From Acinetobacter sp. (GTDB lineage Bacteria > Pseudomonadota > Gammaproteobacteria > Pseudomonadales > Moraxellaceae), in contig JAITLL010000058.1 in NCBI GenBank assembly GCA_031277915.1, forward strand, positions 1-40,252: a stretch of 40,252 bases of DNA, written 5' to 3'. A program made the translations under genes and the position numbers. Shown here in pieces: positions 24,290 through 34,149 of this stretch (its first letter is position 1; each line of letters opens with the position of its first letter). The notes below the pieces were generated by a model. It saw only the letters and a list, made by a program, of their open reading frames with translations. It did not search any database and was not told the origin of the DNA.

Positions 24290-26974
24290 ATGGTTCAGCA
24301 AATCGATGCACCACTGCGTGAGGATGTCCGCTTACTTGGCAATTTGTTAGGTGAAACCCTAAAACAACATGCAGGACAAGAACTGTTTAATCAGATCGAG
24401 CAAATCCGTGCGCTTGCCAAAGGTGCACGTGATGGTCAAGCTGAAGCCGAAAAGCAATTAGAACAATTATTTTTAGAACTGCCCGATGAAGAGCTATTAC
24501 CTCTCACCCGTGCTTTTTCTCACTTCCTCAATTTTGCCAATATTGCCGAGCAATATCATGTAGTGCGTAGTCGCAGACAGGCAGAGTTTGATTCGGAGGC
24601 TAATTCTCCAAATCCGCTTGTTCACTTATTTCAAAAATTTAAAGATAAAAGTATTTCGACAGAAAAACTGTTCCAGCAAATTTGTGATTTAAATATTGAG
24701 CTGGTACTTACGGCGCACCCAACCGAAGTAAGCCGTCGTACCCTCATTCAAAAATATGACGATATCAATGCTTGCCTTTCACAGCTTGATCAGCAAAAAC
24801 TTACCCCACGTGAGCGTCAAAGCGCACTTGCCAATTTAAAACAACAAATTAGTTCGGCATGGCAAACAGATGAAATTCGCCAGCACCGCCCGACTCCTGT
24901 TGATGAAGCAAAATGGGGCTTTGCAACCATTGAACAAACTCTTTGGAATGCCGTACCTAAATTTGTCCGTGAGTTAAATGAGTTGGTCCAAGACAATTGC
25001 CAGCAAAACTTACCCCTTAACATTGCGCCAGTGCGCTTTGCTTCTTGGATGGGCGGAGACCGCGATGGTAACCCGAACGTTACTCATCAAATTACTCAAG
25101 AAGTGCTATGGTTATCACGCTGGCAAGCTGCTGACCTCTACCTAAGAGATATTGAAAACTTACGTTGGGAACTTTCAATTCAGACTTGCTCCGAAGAAAT
25201 GATTCAGGCTATTGGTAACCAACATGCAGAACCTTATCGTGAGTATTTACGTGCTACACGAGAGCGCTTAAAAGCGACTCGCCACTGGTTAGCGCATCGC
25301 CTACAAGGCTTAGAAGCAGACGACAGCAATGTCATTAAAAGCAAAGATGAGCTGTTACAGCCATTATTGCTGTGTTATCGCTCTTTAATTGACAGTAACC
25401 TTCCTGAAATTGCGAATGGTCAACTTCTCGACTTTATTTATCGTGTGAACTGTTTTGGTATTGAATTACTTAAACTCGATATTCGCCAAGAATCCGGTCG
25501 TCATCGCCAAGCTATTTCAGCTATTACTGAATATTTAGGTTTAGGTAATTTTGAGTCATGGACTGAACAAGCACGTCAAAACTTCCTCATTCAGGAACTA
25601 CAAAGCAAACGCCCGCTGCTGCCGAAATATATTAATGAACCTGAAGGTAGTTTAATTGGACACCCAGATGTCCAAGAAGTATTTGCAACCATGCGTACTT
25701 TGGCAGACCAACCACCTGAATCTTTAGGGGCTTATATTATTTCAATGGCTGAATATCCGAGCGATGTTTTGGCTGTATTGTTATTGCAAAAAGAAGCTGG
25801 TATTCAACATCCTCTCCGTGTAGTTCCTCTATTTGAAACTTTAAAAGATTTAGATGGTGCTGCAACGACCATGAATACGCTGTTCAATATGCATTGGTAT
25901 AAGCAGCACATTCAGGGTAAACACGAAGTTATGATCGGTTACTCTGACTCTGCAAAAGATGCCGGATTCATGTCTGCTAACTGGGCGCAATATCGCGCTC
26001 AAGAAGAGCTAACTGCAATTGCTCAAACACACGGCGTACAGTTGACCCTATTCCACGGTCGTGGCGGCTCAATTAGCCGTGGTGGTGCTCCAACGCAGCA
26101 GGCACTATTTTCACAGCCGCCGGGCTCGATCTCTGGTGCAATTCGTGTCACAGAACAAGGTGAAATGATCCGCTTCAAATTCGGTTTAGAAGGTATTGCC
26201 ATGCAAAACCTTGAAATCTATACCGCAGCAACACTTGAGGCGACATTGTTACCGCCGCCAGAACCTAAGGCCGAGTGGCGTGAACTCATGAACCGCATGA
26301 CAGATCATTCTGTGAAAGTTTATCGCCAAACAGTGCGTGAAAATCCACATTTTGTGAAGTATTTACGTACTGTCACACCTGAGCTTGAGCTACAAATGTT
26401 GCCTCTAGGTTCACGCCCAGCAAAACGTAAAGTCAGTGGTGGCATCGAGTCTTTACGTGCGATTCCATGGGTGTTCGCATGGACTCAAATCCGTTTAATG
26501 TTACCTGCTTGGTTAGGTACTGGCGCAGCCATTAATGAAGTAATTGCCGATCAGCAAAAAGCAACTTTAGATGAAATGCTTCAGCAATGGCCTTATTTCC
26601 AAACGCTCATTGATATGCTGGAAATGGTATTGTCTAAATCCGATGCCAATATTGCACTCTATTACGAGTCGCATTTGACTGAAGATGAAGATTTAAAAGT
26701 GCTTGGTAACCAATTACGTCAGCGCCTAAAAGATGCAGTTGAAACGCTACTCAAATTGAAAGATGAATCAAAGCTTCTTAGCAATAATGAAGTTCTTGAT
26801 CAATCGATGCAGGTTCGTAAACCCTACTTACTTCCTTTGCATCTTTTACAAGCTGAGCTTATGAAACGCCGTCGCGATTACCTAGCAGAGCGTCAGGCAG
26901 AGAATACCCCTGTTGACCATGCACTGATGGTGAGTATTGCAGGTATCGCTGCTGGTTTACGTAATACAGGCTAA
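24290..26974 (+). CDS. ppc: phosphoenolpyruvate carboxylase
   Basis: Anaplerotic enzyme that adds bicarbonate to phosphoenolpyruvate to form oxaloacetate. It is 894 residues long, complete and in the usual size range. Conserved signatures are LTAHPTEVSRRT (catalytic His143), GGDRDGNPNVT (about 255), the mobile loop FHGRGGSISRGG (588-599, with the essential Arg591), and the C-terminal GIAAGLRNTG that holds the allosteric/active-site Asn. AGGAG lies about 7 nt before the ATG. It is monocistronic, with a clear terminator downstream. Confidence 0.98.
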   Translation: MVQQIDAPLREDVRLLGNLLGETLKQHAGQELFNQIEQIRALAKGARDGQAEAEKQLEQLFLELPDEELLPLTRAFSHFLNFANIAEQYHVVRSRRQAEFDSEANSPNPLVHLFQKFKDKSISTEKLFQQICDLNIELVLTAHPTEVSRRTLIQKYDDINACLSQLDQQKLTPRERQSALANLKQQISSAWQTDEIRQHRPTPVDEAKWGFATIEQTLWNAVPKFVRELNELVQDNCQQNLPLNIAPVRFASWMGGDRDGNPNVTHQITQEVLWLSRWQAADLYLRDIENLRWELSIQTCSEEMIQAIGNQHAEPYREYLRATRERLKATRHWLAHRLQGLEADDSNVIKSKDELLQPLLLCYRSLIDSNLPEIANGQLLDFIYRVNCFGIELLKLDIRQESGRHRQAISAITEYLGLGNFESWTEQARQNFLIQELQSKRPLLPKYINEPEGSLIGHPDVQEVFATMRTLADQPPESLGAYIISMAEYPSDVLAVLLLQKEAGIQHPLRVVPLFETLKDLDGAATTMNTLFNMHWYKQHIQGKHEVMIGYSDSAKDAGFMSANWAQYRAQEELTAIAQTHGVQLTLFHGRGGSISRGGAPTQQALFSQPPGSISGAIRVTEQGEMIRFKFGLEGIAMQNLEIYTAATLEATLLPPPEPKAEWRELMNRMTDHSVKVYRQTVRENPHFVKYLRTVTPELELQMLPLGSRPAKRKVSGGIESLRAIPWVFAWTQIRLMLPAWLGTGAAINEVIADQQKATLDEMLQQWPYFQTLIDMLEMVLSKSDANIALYYESHLTEDEDLKVLGNQLRQRLKDAVETLLKLKDESKLLSNNEVLDQSMQVRKPYLLPLHLLQAELMKRRRDYLAERQAENTPVDHALMVSIAGIAAGLRNTG

Positions 26975-26998
26975 GCTAATTTTACCGATTGTTTGACA

Positions 26999-27028
26999 AA
27001 GCAGCACATCACCAATGTGCTGCTTTTT
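26999..27028 (+). terminator. intrinsic terminator of ppc
   Basis: Stem GCAGCACAT/ATGTGCTGC (27001-27009, 27015-27023) with a 5-nt loop and five T. Confidence 0.92.
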
Positions 27029-27270
27029 ACTTGCAAAGTTCCCCATTTTTAATAAATTTTCCCCGATTTTTTATTTTTTAAAAAAATTTTTAAATCATAA
27101 AATTAAGTTTTATTATAAAAAAAATAACTAATTCCTTATATTTAGAATTCTTAAATTATACCAATCGTTAAAAAATAATTACTTTTCTCTCACAGACTTC
27201 TCTCTAGAGATTAAATGCTTTCCCAAGAAAGGGTATCATTGCACCAATTAAAGAATAATGAGCTTATTTT

Positions 27271-28566
27271 ATGTCCAACTGGTTTCCAAAATGGCAGCCT
27301 TACCAAGGTGATGTTGACCATCGACCGGTCTCTACCAATGAATATCTCCCCCCAGTTCAAAGTGCCATTTTAGGTATCCAACATGCATTTGCCATGTTTG
27401 GATCAACTGTTTTAGCACCGTTACTTATGGGCTTTAACCCTAACCTTGCTATTTTAATGTCTGGTATCTGTACCATTCTGTTCTTCTTAATTACGGGTGG
27501 TCGGGTTCCAAGCTACTTAGGATCAAGTTTTGCCTTTATTGGTGTGGTTGCAGCAGCGACTGGACATATTACAGGTTCTGGCGCAAATCCAAACCTGTCT
27601 ATGGCTTTAGGTGGAATCGTAGCGTGCGGTATTTTTTATGCACTTATCGGTTTTATTGTCATGCTCACTGGTACGCGCTGGATTGAAAAACTCATGCCGC
27701 CTGTTGTGACTGGTGCCATTGTCATGATTATTGGTCTAAACCTTGCACCTGTTACCATTAAAGGTGTTGCAGGTCAGCCATTTGAAATGTGGATGGCTTT
27801 AATTACCGTACTTTGTATGGGCAGTATTGCAGTCTTTACGCGCGGTTTATTACAGCGCCTACTACTATTAATCGGTTTAGTCTTGGCCTATGTGATCTAC
27901 ACCATCGCCACCAATGGCTTAGGTTTAGGTAAACCAATAGATTTTAGTCAGATCTCAGCAGCTGCATGGTTCGGAATTCCAAGCTTTTCACACCCTACTT
28001 TTGATACCAAAGCGATGCTAATTATTGCGCCAGTTGCGCTCATTTTAGTAGCAGAAAATCTAGGTCATATTAAAGCAGTAGGTGCGATGACTGGTGAAAA
28101 CCTGACACCACAATTAGGCAAAGCATTTGTTGCAGATGGCTTGGCAACTACACTCTCTGGTAGTGTAGGCGCACCAGGTATGACAACTTACGGTGAAAAC
28201 ATTGGCGTCATGGCTGTCACTCGTGTGTATTCAACCATTGTCTTTGTCATTGCAGGGATCTTTGCAATTTTCTTAGGTTTATCTCCAAAATTTGGTGCAG
28301 TGATTAGTACCATCCCAAGCGCAGTACTTACCGGTGCATCTATTGTTGTATTTGGTTTAATTACCATTGCTGGTGCAAAAATCTGGATTGAAAACAAAGT
28401 TGATTTTTCAAACAATAAAAACCTGATTGTGGCTTCAGTAACCATTATTTTAGGTGCCGGAAACTTTGAATTGGTATTTGGTAATTTCAATTTAGGCGGT
28501 ATCGGTACAGCAACTTTTGCGGCCATTATTTTAAATTGGCTATTTAGTTTAAAAGATAAAACCTAA
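27271..28566 (+). CDS. rutG: RutG-type pyrimidine (uracil) permease, NCS2 family
   Basis: Inner-membrane nucleobase:proton symporter, 431 residues with about 14 hydrophobic segments. Both key glutamates of the UraA/RutG branch are present, in LVAENLGHIKAV and in TTYGENIGVMAVT. The sequence follows my recollection of E. coli RutG closely (ITGGRVPSYLGSS, GTRWIEKLMPPVVTGAIVMIIG, GIGTATF). The other rut genes are absent, so it is a stand-alone uracil/thymine importer here. The ATG has only a weak Shine-Dalgarno. The 240 bp upstream are very AT-rich and contain TCTCTAGAGA and CTTTC-N4-GAAAG dyads. A strong terminator follows. Confidence 0.85.
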   Translation: MSNWFPKWQPYQGDVDHRPVSTNEYLPPVQSAILGIQHAFAMFGSTVLAPLLMGFNPNLAILMSGICTILFFLITGGRVPSYLGSSFAFIGVVAAATGHITGSGANPNLSMALGGIVACGIFYALIGFIVMLTGTRWIEKLMPPVVTGAIVMIIGLNLAPVTIKGVAGQPFEMWMALITVLCMGSIAVFTRGLLQRLLLLIGLVLAYVIYTIATNGLGLGKPIDFSQISAAAWFGIPSFSHPTFDTKAMLIIAPVALILVAENLGHIKAVGAMTGENLTPQLGKAFVADGLATTLSGSVGAPGMTTYGENIGVMAVTRVYSTIVFVIAGIFAIFLGLSPKFGAVISTIPSAVLTGASIVVFGLITIAGAKIWIENKVDFSNNKNLIVASVTIILGAGNFELVFGNFNLGGIGTATFAAIILNWLFSLKDKT

Positions 28567-28570
28567 ATTC

Positions 28571-28597
28571 AAAAAGGCAGCAAAAGCTGCCTTTTTT
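28571..28597 (+). terminator. intrinsic terminator of the pyrimidine permease gene
   Basis: Stem AAAAGGCAGC/GCTGCCTTTT with loop AAAA and six T. Confidence 0.93.
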
Positions 28598-28645
28598 CAT
28601 CGCTTTTTAGTATGATAAATTTTTACGTTTCAATACGTTCATATC

Positions 28646-29536
28646 ATGCGTTTTGATTTTTTTGATTTACAACTGGTTCTTCATATTGTCTCAACAGGCA
28701 GTTTAACCAAAGGTGCTGACCGCTCTGCTATTTCTCTTCAAGCGGCAAGCGAACGTATAAAAAAACTCGAACAATATTTTGAGACGCCGTTATTTATTCG
28801 TCAGACCACTGGTGTAGAACTCACCACGGCTGGACATGCTTTTGTAGAACATGCTCGTCAGCTTTTGGCACAAAAAGATCAACTCGAACAAGAAATGCAG
28901 CGTTTTAAGCCCCCTACAACAGAGGCCTTAACACTCTGGTGCAATTCTTCTGCTCAAAGCGAATACCTGCCTACTTTATTGCCACAATATCTGGTGCTTT
29001 ATCCCGAGATGAATATCGATTTGCACGAAGCAGAAAGCTCGGAAATTGTAGAAGCATTGACGCAAGGAGTGGCAACCTTGGGACTGGTCTCGAGTTTTTT
29101 TAATACGAAACATTTACAAACTAAAGAGTTTGCTAGTGATCCATTAGTTCTCATTTGCCCTACTACACATGAGTTAGCTCAATACCAAGAGTTAAATTTG
29201 GTAGATGCTCTAAGCTATGGTTTTATTGGACTTAAGCCCCATCATTCATTACAACAGTCCATCGAAACCCAAGCCAAGTTATTAGGCTTTAACATACAGT
29301 ACCGTTTACGCTTACCTAATTTTGGTGCTATTGCTGAGGTTGTTGCTAAGGGGGTTGGGATTGCGATTATGCCAGCTCGTGCTGCTCAGCGTTTGCAATC
29401 GGACCACGATTTCCATTCCATTCAACTGCTAGGCGCTTGGGCAAACCGCAAACTGCTTTTAGCCACACAAAATTTTAATCAACTACCTAGTAGTTATCAG
29501 CAATTTGCAGATTTTCTATTAGAGCATCGCCCTTAG
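28646..29536 (+). CDS. LysR-family transcriptional regulator
   Basis: 296 residues. The N-terminal winged helix-turn-helix at about 1-62 (GSLTKGADRSAISLQAASERIKKLE) carries LQAASERI where most LysR proteins have an SQPAVSRxI-type sequence. The effector domain follows from about residue 90. No good Shine-Dalgarno is visible before the ATG. It is convergent with the TauE/SafE-family exporter gene, with 9 nt between their stop codons. This is the gene order seen for LysR regulators paired with such exporters, so the exporter is the best guess for a target. The effector is unknown. Confidence 0.92.
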   Translation: MRFDFFDLQLVLHIVSTGSLTKGADRSAISLQAASERIKKLEQYFETPLFIRQTTGVELTTAGHAFVEHARQLLAQKDQLEQEMQRFKPPTTEALTLWCNSSAQSEYLPTLLPQYLVLYPEMNIDLHEAESSEIVEALTQGVATLGLVSSFFNTKHLQTKEFASDPLVLICPTTHELAQYQELNLVDALSYGFIGLKPHHSLQQSIETQAKLLGFNIQYRLRLPNFGAIAEVVAKGVGIAIMPARAAQRLQSDHDFHSIQLLGAWANRKLLLATQNFNQLPSSYQQFADFLLEHRP

Positions 29537-29545
29537 AAATTTGGC

Positions 29546-30289
29546 TCAGTGCAAAATCATATAAAGTCCTAATGACACCAACCCTATAAAAAAGATACGG
29601 CGGAATAACTGCTCATTGAGTCGATAACGGATTTTTTTACCAATCCACATTCCAACTAACGCAGCCAATAAAGCAGCCAATAAAGCAGCAAAAGATAAAC
29701 TATAGTCCAGTGTTACTCCCGACATTGGGTTGTGGTGTAAAAAAACTGCAAGACAAATGGTAGAGACGGTAAACGTTAATCCCAAAGCTTGTACCAACTC
29801 ATCACGTTTTAAATGCAAAGACTGCAAATACGGCACGATAGGAATAATAATGACGCCTGTTGCTACAGTGACTGCCCCACCAATATATCCAATCATCGGC
29901 GATAACCAGCGTTCATGTTTACCTAAGTGTGGAAGCTTTTTGACACACAGTCCATAAAGCCCATATAAGGCCAACATACTTCCTAATAAAATCTCACTAC
30001 TGTGTCCATGACTTTGACTTAAAGTCGGTAAAAAGCTCCATATTGAACCGACCACAATACCTATAAGCAAAGTCCAGAAACGGCGAATAAAAGTCCAAAC
30101 ATGTCCCTCAGCAAAAAGCTGCCAGACATTAGTGACCATAGAAGGAACGATTAAAAGAGATGCCGCCTGAAAAGGACTCATCGCAATAGTGAGCAAGCCC
30201 ATTGATACTGCTGGCAAACCTAGGCCAATCATGCCCTTAATCATGCCAGCGAAGGCAAACACCATTATAATAATTGCTAGAAATGTCAC
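29546..30289 (-). CDS. TauE/SafE-family (DUF81) membrane exporter
   Basis: 247 residues with about eight hydrophobic helices, consistent with the TauE/SafE family of presumed sulfite, sulfoacetate or related anion exporters. The opening GMIKGMIGLGLPAVSMGLLT and the mid-protein GYIGGAVTVATGVIIIP are the two inverted half-repeat signatures. It uses a GTG start with GGAG 8 nt upstream. It is downstream of the double DsbA-like gene on the same strand (78 nt gap), so readthrough is possible. Substrate is not predictable from sequence. Confidence 0.9.
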   Translation of the reverse strand: MTFLAIIIMVFAFAGMIKGMIGLGLPAVSMGLLTIAMSPFQAASLLIVPSMVTNVWQLFAEGHVWTFIRRFWTLLIGIVVGSIWSFLPTLSQSHGHSSEILLGSMLALYGLYGLCVKKLPHLGKHERWLSPMIGYIGGAVTVATGVIIIPIVPYLQSLHLKRDELVQALGLTFTVSTICLAVFLHHNPMSGVTLDYSLSFAALLAALLAALVGMWIGKKIRYRLNEQLFRRIFFIGLVSLGLYMILH

Positions 30290-30363
30290 TGTTTATCTCC
30301 GATTCCCTACATGGTTATGCTACGGAAAAAACAGGTTTTGCCCTATTCTTGTTTTTGGGAGTG

Positions 30364-30386
30364 GGCCTCAATTAGAAGTTGAGGCC
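30364..30386. repeat. 8-bp hairpin at the 3' end of the double DsbA-like gene
   Basis: GGCCTCAA/TTGAGGCC with a 7-nt loop. The TGA stop of the minus-strand gene lies within it. A T-rich tract follows only on the plus strand, where no upstream gene exists, so its role as a terminator is doubtful. Confidence 0.55.
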
Positions 30387-31657
30387 GTTTTATATTTTTC
30401 TTCTAAAACATTGCTAAAAATGCTTTCAATCATCCAAACCCGATACAAGCTATTAAATACATAGCTTTGTCCATCAATACGTAACTCTAAAACTGGCAAA
30501 TCAGGCTGATGCTTATCTTTGCAAAGGGCATCATTTTGTGCCAAAACCGAAGGCACATCCTGCTCGGTTAACTGCTCAATACCGAGCTGTTGCTGTAACT
30601 CTTGGAAATGCTTTTGGAAAGATAGGTCTTTTCCTTTCGTCCAAATAGCTTGCAAAATAGTAAAAATTGTATCGAGTTGCTGATTTTCTGGCACACTATA
30701 GAAAAGCTTCGCCATCTCAAGCGTAGTTTCTTCGGTAGGGCGGCAAAAAGGTGTAAAAGCGACCTCAGTACGTTTAGAAACACGGGTTGCCAAACTCCAG
30801 TCAAACCAGTCTCGACCTTGGTAACTGAGCGGATAGACTTTTAACTGAATATCATAATAGTCTGCGAGTTCTTCTTTAATATACGCAAGAAGTAACCAGC
30901 TCATTGGATCTTCTAAAGCAATAAATACATCAAGCTCAGGATGAAGAGCCTGAATTTCATTGAGTGCTTCAGCATCATTAATCAAATGTTCACGCCATTC
31001 GATATGATTAATTAAAAAAATCGGATTACCCGTCAGTAATTTTTGTTGTTTTAGACGACGGGTTAAACGTAATAAATCATCTACTGCATGATATTTACGA
31101 CCACCAAATTCAAAGTATGCCGCTGGGACAGACTCATCTGTAAAAATACGTTCTGGAAAATGCTGTGGAACCTGATGTTTCACTGCCATGGCATGTAAAG
31201 TACGTAACTTTCCATACTGTTGTTGCCAAAGCATGTGAAAAATATCTTCAAGTAAATGTAAGAAATTCTGGCCCTGTAATGGGGTTCTTTTTAATATAAC
31301 CGTGGCTTGTTTTAAAGCTTCTTGGCTCGGGATTTCTGGAAACTCATCAAAAGCAAAACGATGCTGCTTTGCTAAAATTTTGGCATCATTTAAACAATAA
31401 TGCTGCCACTCCTCATGCGTCATACTATTAGGAGGTTCAGATGCCGTATGAGAAATAATAATTTTTAAAGGTTTAAGTTCGTCACTTAAAATTTCATCTA
31501 GTTGAGACAATTGCTGAACAGCTAGATAGCTATACACATCATCAAGCCGTAAATAAATACTTAAACCATTTTCCGTGGGTAACACCGCTTGACGAGAAGG
31601 CTTTTGGTAAAACCAGCTCGATCGGATAGGGTCAAACCAACGGCGTAGCAGTGACAT
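30368..31657 (-). CDS. protein of two tandem DsbA-like (thioredoxin-fold) domains
   Basis: 429 residues, cytoplasmic judging by the lack of a signal peptide. The N-terminal half (about 35-190) has the look of a DsbA/2-hydroxychromene-2-carboxylate isomerase-type fold: strand LSIYLRLDDVYSYLAVQQL, helical insert, and LEDIFHMLWQQQ. The second half (about 235-415) repeats the plan with FIALEDPMSWLLLAYIKEEL and FTILQAIWTKGKD. No CxxC motif occurs at either active-site position, so classical disulfide chemistry is unlikely. I chose the ATG at 31657 with AGAGG upstream over a TTG 39 nt earlier. Function is unknown. It lies between ilvD and the TauE-family gene. Confidence 0.8.
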   Translation of the reverse strand: MSLLRRWFDPIRSSWFYQKPSRQAVLPTENGLSIYLRLDDVYSYLAVQQLSQLDEILSDELKPLKIIISHTASEPPNSMTHEEWQHYCLNDAKILAKQHRFAFDEFPEIPSQEALKQATVILKRTPLQGQNFLHLLEDIFHMLWQQQYGKLRTLHAMAVKHQVPQHFPERIFTDESVPAAYFEFGGRKYHAVDDLLRLTRRLKQQKLLTGNPIFLINHIEWREHLINDAEALNEIQALHPELDVFIALEDPMSWLLLAYIKEELADYYDIQLKVYPLSYQGRDWFDWSLATRVSKRTEVAFTPFCRPTEETTLEMAKLFYSVPENQQLDTIFTILQAIWTKGKDLSFQKHFQELQQQLGIEQLTEQDVPSVLAQNDALCKDKHQPDLPVLELRIDGQSYVFNSLYRVWMIESIFSNVLEEKYKTASTSN

Positions 31658-31971
31658 GAGTAGTGCCTCTAAAAAATAAATCCTAAGCAAGATCAAAAAT
31701 TATTTTAATCATAGTGCAAGGTGAAACAGGAGTCGAGATGGAAAGGTGACTCCCAGAGTTCGCGCAGAAAATATGTCATGTATTTCGCGAGGTTCTGCAT
31801 AGGTGAAGATTTTATCACCATTTTATGACAAACCCCTAGAATGATCTGAAAACACCTTTTTCTACAAGCCGATTTTTTTTTACCAGACATAAAAAATGCA
31901 CCCATAACATGATAACAACTCATCGTGTTAATAGGTGCATGATTCCTACTCAATTATTTAAATTGAATATT
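31658..31971. other. intergenic region between ilvD and the double DsbA-like gene
   Basis: No credible gene. It holds the ilvD terminator (31891-31940), a short inverted repeat GGTGA/TCACC at about 31800-31819, and presumably the promoter of the DsbA-like gene, for which I found no clear -35/-10 pair. An 82-codon minus-strand frame here overlaps the terminator and is rejected. Confidence 0.7.
31889..31940 (-). terminator. long hairpin terminator of ilvD
   Basis: Read on the minus strand, ATGCACC (31934-31940) pairs with GGTGCAT (31896-31902) and TAACACGA pairs with TCATGTTA (one G-U) inside it, with an unpaired loop of about 10 nt. It is followed by TTTTT (31891-31895). It lies 32 nt after the ilvD stop. 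Confidence 0.8.
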
Positions 31972-33801
31972 TTATAGAACGCGTACAGCTCCTTTTGCTG
32001 CACTTGTTGTATGCATTGCATAAACTTTTAACGCTTTTGATACTTTACGTTTACGTTCTTCTTTCGGATGCCAGCCTTTCGCTTCTTGAACTGTACGACG
32101 GTGTGCCATAGTCGCATCATCAACGTTCAAATGAATGGTACGGTTTGGAATATCAATTTCGATGGTATCACCATCTTCAACCAAACCAATTGCACCACCT
32201 TCAGCCGCTTCTGGCGAAACGTGACCGATTGAAAGACCTGATGAACCACCAGAGAAACGCCCATCTGTCACCAATGCACAGTCTTTTCCTAAACCTTTCG
32301 ATTTAAGATAACTGGTTGGGTAAAGCATTTCTTGCATGCCTGGACCACCACGTGGACCTTCGTAGCGAATAACAACGACGTCACCAGCTTTAATGTCGTG
32401 ACCCAAAATTGCATCTACAGCTGCATCTTGGCTTTCAAATACGCGGGCTGTGCCTGTAAATTTCAAGATAGATTCATCTACACCCGCAGTTTTTACGATA
32501 CAGCCATCAAGCGCGATATTGCCATATAGAACTGCTAAACCACCATCTTTAGAGAATGCATGTTCTGCATTACGAATCACGCCTTTTTCACGATCACCAT
32601 CTAAAGTTGAGTAATAACGATTTTGCGAGAACGCAACTTGAGTTGGCACACCACCCGGAGATGAACGATAGAACTCATACACATCTGCATTTTCGGTACG
32701 GATAATATCCCACTTATCTAAGGCGTCTTTTAAAGTTTTCTCATGCACAGTTGGAACTGAAACATCAAGTAACTTCGCACGATCAAGCTCGCCTAAAATG
32801 GCCATGATTCCACCTGCACGGTGAACATCTTCCATATGAACGTCTTGTTTTGCTGGCGCTACTTTTGAAAGTACAGGTACTCGACGTGATAACTCGTCAA
32901 TATCATCCATGGTAAAATCAACTTCAGCTTCACTTGCCGCAGCCAATAAGTGCAGAACTGTATTGGTTGAACCACCCATTGCGATATCAAGCGTCATCGC
33001 ATTTTTGAATGAAGCCTTGGTTGCAATTGAACGAGGCAAAATACTTGCGTCATTTTGTTCATAATAGCGCTTAGCCAATTCAACAATAAGCTGGCCCGCT
33101 TTTAAGAATAATTTTTTACGGTTTGCATGTGTTGCAACAATCGAACCATTACCAGGTAACGACAAACCTAAAGCTTCGGTTAAACAGTTCATTGAGTTTG
33201 CAGTAAACATACCTGAACAAGAACCACAGGTTGGACATGCTGAACGTTCAAATTCTTCAACTTCTTCGTCTGTATAACTTTCATCAGCCGCAACAACCAT
33301 GGCATCCACAAGGTCAATCGCTTTTTCATTGCCGCGGAATTTAACCTTACCAGCTTCCATTGGGCCGCCAGACACAAAAACTACTGGAATATTTAGACGC
33401 ATTGCAGCCATCAACATTCCCGGAGTAATTTTGTCACAGTTAGAAATACATACCATCGCATCAGCACAATGTGCATTGACCATATATTCAACTGAGTCTG
33501 CAATCAAATCACGCGATGGCAATGAATAAAGCATGCCGTCATGCCCCATTGCGATACCATCATCTACTGCAATTGTATTAAACTCTTTAGCAACACCACC
33601 TGCTGCCTGAATTTCTGCTGCGACAAGTTGCCCTAGATCTTTTAGATGTACATGGCCTGGAACAAATTGGGTAAATGAGTTGACCACTGCAATAATTGGT
33701 TTGCCGAAATCTTCATCTTTCATTCCTGTTGCACGCCATAAGCCACGTGCGCCAGCCATATTTCTTCCGTGTGTCGATGTTTTTGAACGATAGTCAGGCA
33801 T
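31972..33801 (-). CDS. ilvD: dihydroxy-acid dehydratase
   Basis: Fe-S enzyme of isoleucine and valine biosynthesis that dehydrates dihydroxy acids to 2-oxo acids. It is 609 residues long from the ATG at 33801, which gives the standard N-terminus [18 protein letters not shown] frame open to 33843 is not needed. Cluster and metal ligands are visible: Asp81, Cys122 and Lys124 in [11 protein letters not shown], and Cys195 in [10 protein letters not shown]. The C-terminal [21 protein letters not shown] is the second ILVD_EDD signature. It stands alone, away from ilvBN and ilvC, with no obvious leader peptide. Confidence 0.98.
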   Translation of the reverse strand: MPDYRSKTSTHGRNMAGARGLWRATGMKDEDFGKPIIAVVNSFTQFVPGHVHLKDLGQLVAAEIQAAGGVAKEFNTIAVDDGIAMGHDGMLYSLPSRDLIADSVEYMVNAHCADAMVCISNCDKITPGMLMAAMRLNIPVVFVSGGPMEAGKVKFRGNEKAIDLVDAMVVAADESYTDEEVEEFERSACPTCGSCSGMFTANSMNCLTEALGLSLPGNGSIVATHANRKKLFLKAGQLIVELAKRYYEQNDASILPRSIATKASFKNAMTLDIAMGGSTNTVLHLLAAASEAEVDFTMDDIDELSRRVPVLSKVAPAKQDVHMEDVHRAGGIMAILGELDRAKLLDVSVPTVHEKTLKDALDKWDIIRTENADVYEFYRSSPGGVPTQVAFSQNRYYSTLDGDREKGVIRNAEHAFSKDGGLAVLYGNIALDGCIVKTAGVDESILKFTGTARVFESQDAAVDAILGHDIKAGDVVVIRYEGPRGGPGMQEMLYPTSYLKSKGLGKDCALVTDGRFSGGSSGLSIGHVSPEAAEGGAIGLVEDGDTIEIDIPNRTIHLNVDDATMAHRRTVQEAKGWHPKEERKRKVSKALKVYAMHTTSAAKGAVRVL

Positions 33802-34149
33802 TTGTATTTCCAACAAGTTGTGCTTGAGTGAAATGACTTCCACTCTGGCTGAATGATACTGATATAGCGTTAGATCAGTCGGAATATAGACTCATCATCA
33901 TAATTTGATCATTCTCCATTCTATAGAAGCAAATAATATTGGGAAAGCCAAGAACGATAATACTCAGTCAATATTTAGCAAAACTTACATGAATAATTTT
34001 TTATTTTTTCATAACCTTTTTTTATCAATAAAATTTTTTCAATAATTTTTTGTTCACTATTTAAAAACTAAAACGCTCAATCGCCATGAGTTTAGGGCTT
34101 CAATCGTTTTTCACGTATACTAGCGTTAAACTCTTTTTGGATTGCATTT
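33802..34149. other. divergent intergenic region ilvD / fmt
   Basis: 348 bp with no gene, AT-rich, containing the promoters of both genes. The fmt -10 (TATACT) is at 34116-34121. A dyad CTGAT-N10-ATCAG lies near 33861-33880 in the ilvD leader. No leader peptide with Ile/Val/Leu codons, T-box or riboswitch pattern is apparent. Confidence 0.65.
34116..34121 (+). promoter_or_regulatory. probable -10 box of fmt-rsmB
   Basis: TATACT, 28 bp before the fmt GTG start. No good -35 hexamer is seen at 16-18 bp. Confidence 0.4.

Noticed and set aside
31705-31953. 82-codon minus-strand frame between ilvD and the DsbA-like gene
   Set aside because: It starts inside the ilvD terminator hairpin, has an odd composition and no ribosome binding site.
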